Part shown: positions 44,950 to 57,353 of the stretch, piece by piece | Numbering within the stretch: the stretch's first letter is position 1 | How the letters are laid out: each line of letters starts with the position of its first letter | NCBI GenBank assembly: GCA_037126765.1 | Contig: JBBCBC010000022.1 | Location: 19,001,758-19,065,757 of the forward strand | DNA from: Stenogyne calaminthoides | Lineage: Eukaryota > Streptophyta > Magnoliopsida > Lamiales > Lamiaceae | DNA: 64,000 nt | Reading direction: 5' to 3' | Made by a program: the position numbers and the translations under genes | The notes under the pieces: model-generated | The model's database searches: none | Told to the model about the DNA's origin: nothing | What the model saw: only the letters and a program-made list of their open reading frames with translations

Positions 44950-45552
44950 GATAAACATATCATTCAATAAATATATATTGGTCCGCCCAGACCCGTCCAC
45001 TACCCCCGCCTGACCCGCCCCGGCCCAAACCCGTGAATTTTTTAATTTTTTACCTTATTTGTGTGGTATTACACATAACACTATGGTGCAATATTTTACA
45101 AGAGTCCTACACTAAAAGTAGAAAGAGAGAAAGAGAGAGAGACCTAAAAAAATGAAAGTGAAAAAGAGAGAGAAAGAAGGGAAACAATGAGCGGGAACAG
45201 GTTTTGTTGAGACTCTCCTGTTTTTATATATTTATAGATTAATGATATTTATAATTATAAAGTTATTAAAACAAATTTATTAAATTTTTTAAGTGAAATT
45301 AATGATATTTATAATTATAAACAATAAAAAAAGATAATTAGTCCACATTGTTAAATTTATTTATTATTATTTTAATATAGAATAATTATTTATTTATTTA
45401 TTATTCTATTGATGCAATATATTAAATATATATTATAATGAATTATTTGATATTTTTTTATTTAATGTACAAGATTAAGATATAACAAAAATAAAGAAAG
45501 ATGGATATATCTAATAAAATTAAACAAAAGATAAATACTTATAATTTAATTT
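44950..45552. other. AT-rich stretch with short GA repeats, no gene seen
   Basis: A proline-word-like CCCG-rich patch (44980-45040) and a GA-rich run (45120-45180) are the only features. The rest is AT-rich. Confidence 0.45.
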
Positions 45553-47394
45553 GCCCGGATCTATTCGGGGTGACTATTTAAATACAAATTTAATTCTAAC
45601 AATTATTACTAGCATTAATTAATCCTATATTGATTCAAATAATAATTCAACAACAAATCATGCATAAAATTCGTCACATAAATCCTACGCATGCGGAATT
45701 GCTAGGAGTTTACGTGAACTAACATCTTGGAGTGACAATCGTTGATAAGATGGATACCCATTCACACGAATAAACCCAAAGAGCCTTCTCAAGTATTGTC
45801 TCGTCCTTGTTCAACAATCCGGTGGAAAGATGCTCGCGAACAATTTAACAAAAGAGAAAAATATAATTATGTTGCACCACCTTTGTGGATTTCTAATTTT
45901 TTCAACACATGAAATTGCATTGGAGATGAAACATTCATCCCCTATTTATAGAGAGGGTGGTGGTCGAAATTTTGTGTGTGAATAAGATTGGAAAATCTTT
46001 TTCTTGATCTCCAAGAAATTTTGAATATATCTCATATATTCTTTTCTCCATATTTAAAATATTCCACAAAAATCCCACCTCCTTTCTTTATGGAATTTTC
46101 GAAAAAATAAGGACCAAGAATTCCAAGATTTGGATCTTCTTGAATTTATGAGATATTCTTGTATTCCAAGAATACATATCTTCCATAATATATTTTCAAA
46201 AAAATCAAGAAAATATTTTCCTTCCTTATTTATTTATTATTTTTGAACATTACACAATAAATAGCAAAGTGGGAGATTTCTTGAATTTAATGAGATAAAC
46301 TTGTATTCCAAGAATACTTATCATCATTCCATAACAAAATTCAAAGAAAATCTCTCTCTCTCTCTTCTATTTATTTATTTTCGAAAATTAAGGAAAATTA
46401 GGCAACAATATTTTATTTTATTTTAAACGCTTTTTTATGTTATTGGACTTTATCTTTGGGCTACTTGAGGGGCCTTTAGGAGAATTAAGATTGGACCTCT
46501 CAATGGACCTTAAATTTCCAATATTGAGCCACAATATTATTCAAGCCCATAAATATTAATTAATCCCACTACATAATTAACATTGCATTATCCATCTTAA
46601 CTCATATTACTGTTAATATGGCTCCCGATTATTATTTTCCGTGTTTAAGATTATACAATCCATTAATTAATTTAAGCCACTGAAATAGCTTCACATTAAT
46701 TAATATCTTTTTCTTTGGTTCCGGAACGACTCAACATTATTATCCATACCGAAAACTAATTCTACTTGCAAGATTTAGTATGATAAAACTTTTGAGCCTC
46801 CCAAGGGGACAAATCAAGCAAGACGTACTTGCACACGATTCTTCGTATTAAATCTTAGCAATCGTCATGTAACTAATAATATTGTCCAAGATATAAGGTA
46901 TTGAATCACATTAATTATCTACCCATCATAAGTCAAAGCAATAGTTATTAATTTCACACGATCCTATTTAAGGGACGGGGATTAGGAAATAACTAACCAC
47001 TGAGGTCTAATTCTTCTATATTCAGTACTGAAGAATTTATCCCCCTGTAGGCCCTATTCAGCGCATCATAATACACTAGTGCAATCTCTTGGTCAAGACA
47101 AATCAATCTAAGAGTTGCACTTCAACCTTTCATGATGGATTGTTCATTTCCTTATGGGTTGTGAATTCTATACTTTTGGTTACAGGGGAATGTTAATTTA
47201 ATCTTCTGTGATCTGGTATCACTAAATTAACTACAATGTAACATGTACTATTTATTGAACAGTTATGCAGTAAATATATATAACATTCAATCATATTTAA
47301 AGCAACAGTGATAAATAATTTTTTTCAGCAAATAAGACAGAAATTCAGTTTGGTTATACAAAGTAAAAGCATACTTTTCAGTATAACCCCAACA
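45553..47394 (-). mobile_element. Solo LTR, family S (copy S4), left end eroded
   Basis: It matches S2 in reverse from TGCCCGGATCTATTCGG (about 45553) to TATAACCCCAACA (47394). The first about 15 bases of the LTR are missing. TTTAATT flanks both sides, which may be a target duplication or coincidence. CTATTTATAGAG at about 45945 is the reverse of its TATA region. Confidence 0.8.
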
Positions 47395-47489
47395 TTTAAT
47401 TGACTCAGCCCACTACATTAAATGTCATTTTGGCTCATTCTAATTAAATATCATTCACATAAATCCTCTTGGCCCATTCTAATGTAATA

Positions 47490-47799
47490 CTTCCTCCATC
47501 TCATACTTGTTTAAACATTTTTTTATTTTGGTCCGTCCCACACTTGTTTGGACATTCTTTAAACGAAAATAAAACAACTTTGTATTTTATTATTATATCC
47601 TCCCAACATCTCAAAAATTACACCTCATTTCATTAATTTATACACACTAAAAAACACTTTATTCTCTCACCTATTTTAATAATAACGTAGAAATGTCTAC
47701 AATACCCTCAATTAAAAATTACTTTATCCCCTCAAATAAATTCATACATTAAATATTGTGTCTACAGTAAATATCCAAATAAGTGCAGAACGGAGGGAG
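47490..47799. mobile_element. Stowaway MITE (Tc1/mariner type)
   Basis: The 310-base element has ends CTTCCTCCATCTCATACTTG and AAGTGCAGAACGGAGGGAG, flanked by TA on each side. These match the Stowaway CTCCCTCCGTCC terminal repeat. It is non-coding. Confidence 0.85.
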
Positions 47800-48505
47800 T
47801 ATCATTTTTTACATAAATCCAGCGGGCTCACCCAAACTTCAAAGTACCACTGCCCACTTTGTAGAACAACACACTTAGGGCACGATTGGTAGGGCATATT
47901 AGGCCCTAAAAGGCCCAAATTATAAATTAATATGCTGATTGGTAGATAGAAAAAAATTAGTATGTTTGACCCGGTTAATCAGACGACCCGCCCTTAATTT
48001 AGTATATTTTATTGTTTCCTTCAATCAAAATAATACCACCAAAACCCCCTCGTTCTAGTAAACTGGGTTCTATAGTAGAAACTTTTCTCCTCTTTTCTCC
48101 GAAATGTCCCTCTCTCACGTTTCCTTTCCCCTCCATCCATTTCCCTCTTCATTCTTCTCCGGTGATGGCGGGTGGCGAATCTCCATTTCTCTTCTCATCT
48201 CCGGCGCTAGTACAAGAATGTTACCCTATTTTCTCCTCCTATCCCCTTTCTGCGCGATTAGGGCTCGTCCTTTGCGTCAATAATGTAAGAAATTTCTGCA
48301 TAAACCCAGATGAAGGGCTTTTGGGAACAAGACCCATGTTGTTTTGCCGCTCTCGTGCTCCGTTGCCGCCATGTATTTTTGGAATTGATATATTCTTCTT
48401 CAGACCCAGGTTCTTCTCCATTACCGCCTGAATTGTTAGAATAAAGCAGACCCATGTTCTTCATTTAATTTAATTATTGGATTGATTTTTCGGATGATTT
48501 AATTT

Positions 48506-49764
48506 TGTTGGTCCCAAAAAAAATAATTTAATTTTGTGAAAAAGGGGAGGGGGAGAATGGTGATTAAAATTTTTCTTTCTTCTCAAATAATTGTTTTGCT
48601 TGTTATTAAACATTTGCACGTAACAAGAACATAAATCAATAAAGAACACAAAAAAGTATAGATGTTCAGAGATTCAAGCTCCTACGTCCACTCTTCCTTA
48701 TCCGTAGGGAAATTCCTTCAACTCACTCGACTAGGTTATTGTGTTAGTCAACAGCGAACATTTTAATAAAGATTAAAGTACAATCATAAAGACAATCAGA
48801 ATATTTATATTTCTCCATTTCAAGCGGGACTTATCTCCCTTCACGGGATTGCCTACCCTCCCTTGCGGGATTTCTTGCTGATGTTTAATTAGTTCTCACT
48901 CAACTGGGCTTATCACCCTCACGAGTTCGCCTCTCAACTGAACTTATCACCCTCAGTTCGCCTCTCAATGACCTCACTTAACCACTATTTATCTCTCAAG
49001 AATGGAGTTTGAGTTTGGTGTTGTCTCCAACTAGGTTGATATTTTCCCTTACAATTGTTTAGCCTTTATGCTAAGGTTGAGAAAATCTCTCCAAGCTTAG
49101 GATATATCATGTGTTGTTTAAATTGAGTTTAGAACACTCTTGAATACATTTTGGATATCTACAGATTTGTGTTTTATGGTGGGAATGCTTGAAGATATGG
49201 CTCTTGGCTTGGTAGCATTTTTCCACAGTTAATATGATGGAAGAACTTGTATTTATAGTGTGGATTTGAATGTTACCGTTGGAGAAAGTCACATTCAAAT
49301 ACATACTATTCTATGTAATCTTCGCGACTTTTTGGCGACTTTTTTTGACCTCCTCCGAGTTAGCCCACGTCAAGATTCAAATATTCAAATCAAGAATCGG
49401 GAATCAACATTCAAAGACTTTCGATTTGAGGATTCCAATTTTCGGGATTCCAAAGATTCAGATTTCATTTTCGAGATTCCAAAGATTCGTAATTCTAGCA
49501 CTTTTCGTGATTTCAGATTCCAAAGAATCAAGATTTCAAAGATTCAGATTTCAAAGATTCATCGGCGACGCGATCTTGGACTCAGCCTTCTTCCATTCAG
49601 GCCACTTTTCCCCAGGTTTATTTTCTCAGGAAACTTCAAATCAGTTCCCCCTCAATTTGTTCACTTCCCCCTCAACTTGTAACCTGTAAAAATGAATTTA
49701 AATAATACAAGTTGACAATTACATAATATTTTGGCATAAATAATCAAAACTAAAACATCCCAAC
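48506..49764 (-). mobile_element. Solo LTR, family L3, with exact target duplication
   Basis: The 1259-base unit reads TGTTGGTCCC to CATCCCAACA on the plus strand, flanked by AATTT on both sides (48501-48505, 49765-49769). It shares end words and the CAAGCTCCTACGTCCACTCT block with the L2 family but is otherwise distinct. It contains GGGACTTATC-type short repeats (48830-48965). The ORFs at 49260-49689 are inside it and are not genes. Confidence 0.9.
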
Positions 49765-50000
49765 AAATTTAATTATTGAGTTTCTTCTTCGAATGATTTG
49801 AAGACATGTGGATTTTTTCTGCAAATTATTATTTTGCAAATTGAATTGCGATTATTATTCAGCAAATTGAATTGGATTATTTTTCTGCAAATGAAAATTT
49901 GAGTTCAGATTATTATTCAGCAAATTTGAATTGAGGTTTTTATGGAAGGAAGTTGGGTGGATATAAATTTGGTTGATTGTTCATTTTCTAACTTAAGGGC

Positions 50001-50587
50001 TGTTGTGCCCGATTAATGAATCCGGCCAACAAGTATAAAAATGATGAGAGTTATGAACTGAAAGAATAAAGTGCACGTTGTTTAATTACTCAATTCGTCT
50101 TTGAATAGACTACGTCTAGGGGCGAACCAAGCCAGATAAATTTTACTATAGTTTCTGCTCAAGAGATGAAATTCGATCCCTTACAACGTTGGCCATCGGG
50201 GCCTATTTATACAAATTTATTTCCATATATTGGCGGTCAAGGACATTAATGACCACCATTACTATTGCTTCAATCCCGTATTGCGCGGAATCTGTGTTGT
50301 TGGGCGCCATTTGCGGACCGAGCTATGTGGGCGGATCTAGCAGCTTGTCTTGCGCTTAATCTGTTACCGGGCATATCACGCTCTAGCTTAAGTGGCCTTG
50401 CGACCTCCAAGCTATGGTCCGAGCTGACAAGTTGTTCCTCTTCTCTCTCTTCGTGGCGAGGTCCCGATCTATAACGTACATGTTATGGTTCGCCACAGAT
50501 CAAATACCTCTATCTTGGGCCATATCCGGGTGGTGTCCTATCAGCTTCCTTGCCATGTGGCAGGTCGATTGTAATGCGGCTACAACA
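50001..50587 (-). mobile_element. Solo LTR, family L4, with exact target duplication
   Basis: The 587-base unit reads TGTTGTGCCCG to GGCTACAACA, flanked by AGGGC on both sides (49996-50000, 50588-50592). TATAAATAGG on the minus strand lies at about 50210-50200. It is unrelated to the other LTRs in view. Confidence 0.88.
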
Positions 50588-50799
50588 AGGGCAAAAATGT
50601 ATTTTAAATATTTATTATGCAAATTATCTTATTCTACCAATCAACATACTAAAATAATACATATATTATTATACCTTGCCAATCACTCATAATATAATAT
50701 TTAACCCATCTTTCAATACTAAAATAACCTTAATGTTCAATATTCATTCAAATTTTATATTTCTACCAATCGGGCCCAATTGACTGGATATTGTGAAAT

Positions 50800-52450
50800 G
50801 TCCTATTGAAAAGAGCAAGTACTTTATTTTATGAGAAATCATGAGAGTCGACTTCCATATTTTAGAGAGAGAAGCTCTCCCTTCTCTCTAAAATTCTCGC
50901 CAAAAACCGTCGAAACCCTCCTTTCCTTCATCATTCACGGCGATTTCACCGGCGATCTGTCTGAGTTCTGAAGGCTTTCCACTTTTTGTTCATTAGATTT
51001 GTTCATCTCGCCTATGATTTCGTTCGACTGGTTTCAAAATTTTCATTTGTTCTTTCTTGGATTGTTAGGGTTTGCCGATTTGAAAGATTGTTGGTCTTAT
51101 CTGGTTTATTGCAACGTCTTTTATTCCGAGGGCGGCGGCTTCCGATGGCGGAGCTTCTTTCGGGAAGCGGCATCGATGGCAGAGTTGCCCGACGATTTTT
51201 GCGCTGATTCTTCAGGTTGTTGGGATTCTTCGTGGCGGTTACAGGGCATCCATGGATTTTCGCGATTTATTAGGGTTGCGTCTTGGTTGGATGAATTCGG
51301 TGGTTTCCGTTGTGTGACGGCGGTTTTTCACGATTTCGCTCTCAATTTCGTCAATGTCACGGCGGATATTGTTGTTTTCAGCCCCGATTTGAAGCGGGAT
51401 CCTAATGGGTCGATTGAATTTTTATTTAATTTTGGTTCTCTGTTTTGGCTCCGATTGTTACAGGGCGGTTTTTGGTTCTACGCGTCAAATCCATTTGAAA
51501 TCGTTTGGGAGTTGCAAGACGTTACTGAAACTTATCAAAATCAGTTCCCAATCGCCCCTGCTTCATTGACTTTGGGTTTAGTTTGTTTTGTTCTGGTTCC
51601 TTCTTCGATTGGATTCAGTGAGTGACGTTTCTGTGGGATTCGATTTTCTAGCACCAGAGTTGTGTTTTGTGACGCGTTTTTTTGGGATTTTTTTATACGC
51701 TTTGTGGGTAGTGTCGTCCTTGTTGGGAGTCTAGTTCTTTGTTGATTCATGATTTTGGGACATTTTTTTGGTTTTTCTCTAATGGTTGTTGTTATGGTGC
51801 TTGTGATTCTCTTGGGAGCTGTGCTATATGGTGCGTTTTTCCGGATTTTGTGATGTCCTGGTTTGCTAATTTGTTCGGTATTTCTCGTGTTCTCGGCTTC
51901 AGATTTGGTACGGTGGCCTTTGAATTCGTAGTGTTAAAACTGGCTTTTGTTGACTTTTTTGGAATTTTTTGTGTTTTGTTGGATTCATGATTATCATGCC
52001 CGGTTTTGACCGCATTTTGTAGCAGGGGCAGTGGTGGGTCTGTTGGGTTTAAGCTATTTTGGCTGAAGCCTTGGACCTTTTTTTCTTTGTGGTTATTTTT
52101 GCTTGGGTTTTGCTGCTTTTGGCTTTGGGCCTTTTTTGCTTGTCTGGGCCTACGTGCCTTTTTCGTTAGGTTCGTTGGTGGGCCTTGTTTCGGCTGTATC
52201 CTTTGTTCTTTGTTTTGTCTCATTTTGGGCTGGCCATAAGATTGGGCTGCAGCCTCCTCGAGCTTAACCTTGGACCGGGTTGTGGTCCAACCTGTTTTTC
52301 TCTCTTCTTTTATTGGATCTTGATTTTAGTACAAAAATCCTCTCCATTTCTAACCTTTTATTTTTTTATTTTAAAACTTTTAAAACCCTTTCTTCTGAAA
52401 TTTCTTGAGCCAGACCACGCGCAATATTGAACTTAGCTCAACTTTCAAGG
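50800..52450 (+). other. T/G-rich region with a 208-codon ORF, not recognised
   Basis: It opens with a strong hairpin, TTTAGAGAGA and TCTCTCTAAA (50871-50893), then a CCGGCGATC-containing leader. The ORF at 50999-51625 is rich in Phe, Trp and Gly (FRWRSFFREAASMAELPDDF) and ends SSIGFSE. Further short plus-strand ORFs (51739-51990, 52006-52239) are similarly aromatic, and the minus strand is K/Q/N-rich as a mirror. It could be the 5' part of a non-LTR retrotransposon, but I see no endonuclease or reverse transcriptase, so no family is assigned. Confidence 0.3.
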
Positions 52451-52798
52451 CTAAACCGTTAAAGTCAGCTGCATGAGAAAATTGACAAAAATAAAAATAA
52501 TTAGCGTAATTTTTTTATTTCATAGATCACCTCATTACCAAATTTTGGATCCGGTCACTAATCGATACGCCTTAACTAAAGTATGCGCCACAATATTAAC
52601 ATTGTGACATGACATGACAAATTAAAAAGATACTCTCTCCTATTTATAATTTATGTTATTTTAGATCAAATGCACATATATTAAGAGAATTGTTGATTTC
52701 TTAATTACTATACCCTTAATCAGTTGCCTTGAAATTTTACATAAGATTTTAAATGTACACTATTATTATATAAATTATTTTTAATGAGTATAAGGGGT
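52451..52798. other. AT-rich sequence with a MITE-like start
   Basis: TACTCTCTCCTATTTATAAT at about 52630 resembles a Stowaway-type end. The matching end is not found, perhaps because the S5 LTR split the element. No gene is seen. Confidence 0.35.
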
Positions 52799-52803
52799 AA
52801 ATT

Positions 52804-54514
52804 TGTTTGGGTTATGCTATAAAGTATGTTTTTTACTTTATATATAACCAGACTGAATTTCTTATTTATTTACTTAAATAAATCATTTATCAGTGTTGCA
52901 TTAAATATAATTGAATTATATACATATATATTTACTGCATATCTGTTCATTAAACAATACATGTTACATTGTAGTTAATGTTATGATACCAGATCACATA
53001 AGATCACATTAACAAATCCTTGTAACTAAGTGCAAATTTCAACCTAGATGAAAATGAACAATCCATTGTGAAAGATTGAAGTGTAAGACTCAGATTGACT
53101 TGTCTTGACCAAGAAATTACACTAGTGCATTATGAAGCGCTGAATAGGACCTACAGGAGGATAAATTCTTCAGTACTGAACATGGAAGAATTAGATCTTA
53201 GTGGTTCGTTATTTCTTAATCTCTAACCATTAAATAGGATCGTGTGATATGAATAACTATTGTTTTGACTTATGTTGGACAGAGAGTCATTGTGACTCGA
53301 TACTTTATATCTTTATTATTAGTTACACGACGATTGCTAAGATTTAATACGGAGAATCGTGTGCAAGTACATCTTGCGTGATTTGTCCCCTTGGGAGGCT
53401 CAGAAGATTTATCATACCAAATCTTGCAAGTGGAATTAATTTTCTGTATGGATAATAATGTTGAGTCATTCTTAAACCAAGGATAAAAATATATTAATTA
53501 ATATAAAGCTTTTTAGTGTCTTGAATTAATTAATGGACTAATATAATCTTAAACACGAGAAATAATAACCGGGAGTCATATTAAAATAATATGAGTTAAG
53601 ATGGATAGTGCAATATTAATTATGTAGTGGGATTAATTAATATTTATGGGCTTGAATAATATTGTGGCTCAATATTGAATATTCAAAGTCCATTGGAAGG
53701 TCCAATCTTAATTCTCCTAAAGGCCCTTTAGTTGGCCAAAGATAAAGTCCAATAACTGAAAAATGTGCTTAAAATAAAAGAAATATTAAATTGCCTTATT
53801 TTTTCCAATATTACGAAAATAATTAAGAGGAGAGAGGAAAATATTTTCTTGATTTTCTTGGAAAGATTTTTATGGAAAAAGTATTCTTGAGATACAAGTT
53901 TATCCCATAAATTCAAGAAAAGTCAGAGATTCTTTTTCCTCCTTTTATTTGCATAATTTTCGAAAATATAGAGTGTTGGGGAAATAAAAGATATTTTGTG
54001 ATTATTATGTAAATAGAATATATGAGATATATTCAAGATTGTGTATTGGGAAGATACAAAGAAATTTTCTAACCCTAATTAGTCATTAAATTTTCGCCTC
54101 CCATGTCCTCTATATATATAAGATGAATTTTTCATCCCCAATACAATTCCATGTGTTGAAAAAATTAGGAATCCACAAAGGTGGTGACAAATATTTTTTT
54201 TTCCTTTTTCGTTAAATTGTTCTCGAGCTTCCTACCATCGGATTGCCGAACGAGGACGTGGGAATACTAAAGAAGGAATTCGGGTGTGTTCGTTGTACCG
54301 TTGCTCATACGTCTCTGTTTGATTCGCCAAAAGGTACGCCTTACGTAACTCCTAGAAATCCGCATATGTAGGATTTACGTGGCTTTATTATATGCATGAT
54401 ATGTTGTTGTTGTTTGAATTAATATAGGATTAATTCATGCTAGTAATAATTAAATAATTTAAATTTGTATTTAAATTGCACATCGAATAGATCCGGGCAC
54501 CCTATTTCTCAACA
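52804..54514 (+). mobile_element. Solo LTR, family S (copy S5), with exact target duplication
   Basis: The 1711-base unit reads TGTTTGGGTTATGC to TTTCTCAACA, flanked by AAATT on both sides (52799-52803, 54515-54519). It is homologous to S2 in the same orientation. A TATATATATAAG box lies at about 54110. Confidence 0.92.
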
Positions 54515-54559
54515 AAATTGAGAAGATACATATTTATTTAATATTTAAAAATATAAAAT

Positions 54560-54760
54560 ACTACCTCCGTCCTAATTTTGTTTGGTCATTTACTGTATAC
54601 ACATGTTTTAAGAAAAATATTATTTATTAATATTAAATGGTATAAAGTGGATTTGGTGGGTTATGGATGTCAATTCAACTTTAAGAAAATATTGTTTATT
54701 AGTATTAAATTGTGTGAAGTGAATTTACAAGTTGTTACAAACAGTGGCCTTCGGCCTGCG
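54560..54760. mobile_element. Stowaway-like MITE fragment
   Basis: TACCTCCGTCCTAATTTTG at 54560 matches a Stowaway terminus. An internal duplication (AAGAAAATATTGTTTATTA-type words near 54610 and 54680) follows. The other terminus is missing. Confidence 0.5.
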
Positions 54761-54919
54761 AAATGCTATCAGAAAATTAAGTCTCAAATCCTCTTTTCTC
54801 TCACTTCTAACTAATTCTCTCTTCTCTAATTGTTATCTTCTTATTCAAGTTTCTTTACATCTTCATCCAAAAAATACCCAGAAAATTACAAAACAAATAC
54901 CCAAAATTCCAGGAAGTTA

Positions 54920-55245
54920 TCAAACACGTAACATTCTACCGTACCAAGCTTTAGGTGTTTGTTTAAGGCAGGACAAAGTTTTCTTTAACTTGTAAACATG
55001 TTCAGAATATTTCAGACTTTCAAAACCTTTAGGTTGCTCAACATAAGCTTCATTAACCAAAATACCATTCAAGAAAAAAGCTTTAACATCCATTTGATGC
55101 ATGTTAATGTTAATGAAATGTCCAATAGCAAGTAGTAATCTTTTAGATTCTATTCTAGTTACAAGAGAAAATATTTCATCAAAGTCAATACCTTCAATTT
55201 GAGTATATCCTTGAGCAACCAATCTAGCCTTATTCCTCCCTTAAT
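54920..55245 (-). pseudogene. Copia reverse transcriptase fragment, different lineage
   Basis: The minus strand reads KARLVAQGYTQIEGIDFDEI, MHQMDVKAFFLNG, YVEQPKGFE and LKQTPKAWYGRM, the N-terminal half of a copia RVT_2 domain. It differs from elements A-E (for example Q-T-P in LKQTPKAWYG). It stops before the YVDD motif. It lies head to head with the gag fragment at 55310, so this is a rearranged element. Confidence 0.8.
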
Positions 55246-55309
55246 ATAATTTTTACTGCCATCGATGTTTCAATGTTTAAATTAATCTCTAACTTTGTTT
55301 CTTCTAAGG

Positions 55310-55650
55310 ATGCATGAGAAAGATTGCAGGAACATTGTGAAGGATCAGAAAGTGTTCAAAGGACTAGACTTCGAATGTTGAGAACCAAGTTTGAAAACTT
55401 GAGAATGAAAGATGATGAAACAATTTCATCATACAATGAAAGGATAAATGAGATTGCTAATGAGCCACACTCACTTGGTGATCCAATTTCTAACACTCGG
55501 TAAAAGTGCTGAAGAAAATGTATCAGATTTGATAGAGGTATCCAAAAATACTGATGATTTAAAAAATGGGAAGGATGTTGATCAAACTGTTGTTCCCACA
55601 TCTGATACAATATTACCCAAAAGTTCAAATACTGAAAATCAGTCATAAGA
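55310..55650 (+). pseudogene. Copia gag and linker fragment on the opposite strand
   Basis: The plus strand reads TRLRMLRTKFENLRMKDDET, then ISSYNERINEIANE and HSLGDPISNTR, a UBN2 gag core. It changes frame into an acidic linker (SAEENVSDLIEVSKNTDDL) that looks like the integrase-reverse transcriptase linker of a copia element. The two parts are not adjacent in an intact element, so an internal deletion is likely. Confidence 0.65.
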
Positions 55651-55661
55651 TTCATAGTATC

Positions 55662-55776
55662 CACTACTAAAAAACCCCCCTTGTAGTGACTCTTTTTTGG
55701 TGACGCTTATAAATAAGTGTCACATCGTACAAGTATAGTGACGCTCTAATTCTTTAATTATATTTTGTGACGCTTT
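55662..55776 (+). mobile_element. Terminal fragment of a CACTA (En/Spm) transposon
   Basis: CACTACTAAAAAACCCCCC begins at 55662, followed by subterminal words TAGTGACTC, GGTGACGCT, GTGTCAC, TAGTGACGCT and TGTGACGCT in alternating orientation. This is the layout of a CACTA end. It breaks off where element C's linker begins. Confidence 0.75.
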
Positions 55777-57330
55777 CATATGCAATCAGTATGATTATTA
55801 GTGTGAGCCTTGGACAAATCAGAAGACTTGAGATTTTTCATTGAAACTTGTCTTCTTTTATTCCAGTGGGGCTCAGGTGCAGCAGCCCTAGGTTTCTGAT
55901 TGTAAGGGTAGGTACGACTGCTACCATTAAAAGATTCATATCTTTCTGGCATAGTTGGTCTTAGCAGTTTACCCTTAGCTTGCTTGTTCGGCAGCTTGGA
56001 TTGAGTTGACTTCAGCTGGTACCGTCCCTTACGAGATGGTCCAGACTGAGGCCTACTCTGCTGATTTGGCTGAGGTCTCTTCAGAAGAACAAGATTCTTC
56101 TGTTGATTCCTCGGCTGGTGTCTGATCAGTTGGGGTCCATTTTTGTTCCCTTTCTGATCCGGTACTTGCCTTGCCTGGTCAGCTGATCCTTTTCCCTTAT
56201 CTGATACAGATTTGACTTTTTGTGTATCTTGATCAGAAACCCGTTTGGTTACACTTTTCTGATGTGAACCAAATGGGGCTTTTGAGGATCCAGAAGGGTT
56301 CTCATACCCAATTCCCTTCTTGTCAATTGGCGTACGAAAATAGTTGTTCAGATCTTGAACAGTCTTAGAAGATTTCGTGAAAACCTCTATTTTCTTACGC
56401 AAATTGTCCTCAGATATTTTCAGATTCTCATGTAGTCGGAAGAGTTCATCAAACTTAGCCTGAAGGACTTTGAATTCTCCAGCTTGTCGTTCATTGAAAG
56501 CCAACTGTTCCTTAATCAGCTTTTCCTGATCAGTAGTACTGACTTTCTCCAGTTCTTTAGTCATCTTCTGAACAATTTCAGCTGATTTTAGTTCAGCTGC
56601 TTTACTAGCTTCAATATCCTTGACAAGCCGAATATTCTCAGCCCTTAGGTTATCGTTCTCTACTTCCACTCGTGTATAAGTATATATTGCATTAGAGAGA
56701 TCAGCAAGCAATTGGTCATTGTAGACCTGCAAGTTAATCTCTCCAGTAGATGTGCTAAACACAATAGGTGTAGAACAAGAAACAACAGAAGGTTTAGAGA
56801 TTACCTCAGACTGGTCAGTTTCTCTGGCCATCACACAGATGTCGTCATCAGATGGGAAGTTCAAATCATCGACATCGTCAGTTTTGGTAATTAGACAGAA
56901 ATCTTCAATAGATGAGTATCCAGAGTCATCTGATGGCAGATAAGAATCGTCAATTCCAGATGTGTCTGCAACCATGACTTTTCTGTCTCGGTACCTTTGT
57001 TCTCTTCTGTTCTGTTTCTCTTCTCTCTCTTTGGGAGTCAGATCGGGACAATTAGCACTGTAGTGACCTGATTTTTGATAGTTGTAGCAAACCCTTGAAT
57101 CTCCAGAATTTCCTCTATTCGGTGAGCCATTTCTTCGGTATGATCTGTCAGGGGACTTTTCATTTTGTCTGTAATCAGAACCTCTCTTATCTGATCTTTC
57201 ATCTCTTCTGATCTCTCTACGACCCTCTCTCCGATCATCTTTCCTTTCATCTCTGCGATCATCTTTCTAGTCATTTCTTCTGTTGTCCCTATCATCTGAA
57301 GAACAATATCTCTCTTGTGATCTGTCAGAA
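55777..57330 (-). pseudogene. Element C zinc knuckle (one Cys lost) and coiled-coil linker
   Basis: The knuckle near 57090-57055 reads CYNYQKSGHYSANC, so the second cysteine of CX2CX4HX4C is tyrosine. The 399-codon frame 56975-55776 holds acidic SGIDDSYLPSDDSGYSS, heptad-rich sequence (DNLRAENIRLVKDIEASKAA, RLHENLKISEDNLRKKIEVF) and a Q/P/R-rich basic tail. It then breaks into CACTA sequence. An RDRR-rich segment (57340-57130) precedes the knuckle. Confidence 0.82.
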
Positions 57331-57353
57331 GATCTTTGATCTCTTCCTATGCT

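Larger units (their letters stand above)
47878..50770. mobile_element. Non-autonomous TIR transposon carrying two nested solo LTRs
   Basis: The ends GGGCACGATTGGTAG (47878) and CTACCAATCGGGCCC (ends about 50770) form a 15-base inverted repeat with one mismatch. These ends resemble those of PIF/Harbinger or Mutator-type elements; no clear target duplication is seen. Without its two LTR insertions it would be about 1.0 kb. ORFs at 48012-48464 show no domain I recognise. Confidence 0.55.

Noticed and set aside
48012..48464. Protein-coding exon on either strand in the TIR element
   Set aside because: Both strands are open with low-complexity Ser/Pro/Phe content, and no domain or splice pattern supports either.
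49260..49689. Two overlapping plus-strand ORFs of about 140 codons
   Set aside because: Both are inside the L3 solo LTR, across its repeated AGATTCCAAAGATTCA words.
51792..52223. A 143-codon minus-strand ORF rich in Lys, Gln and Asn
   Set aside because: It mirrors T/G-rich plus-strand sequence and has no recognisable domain.
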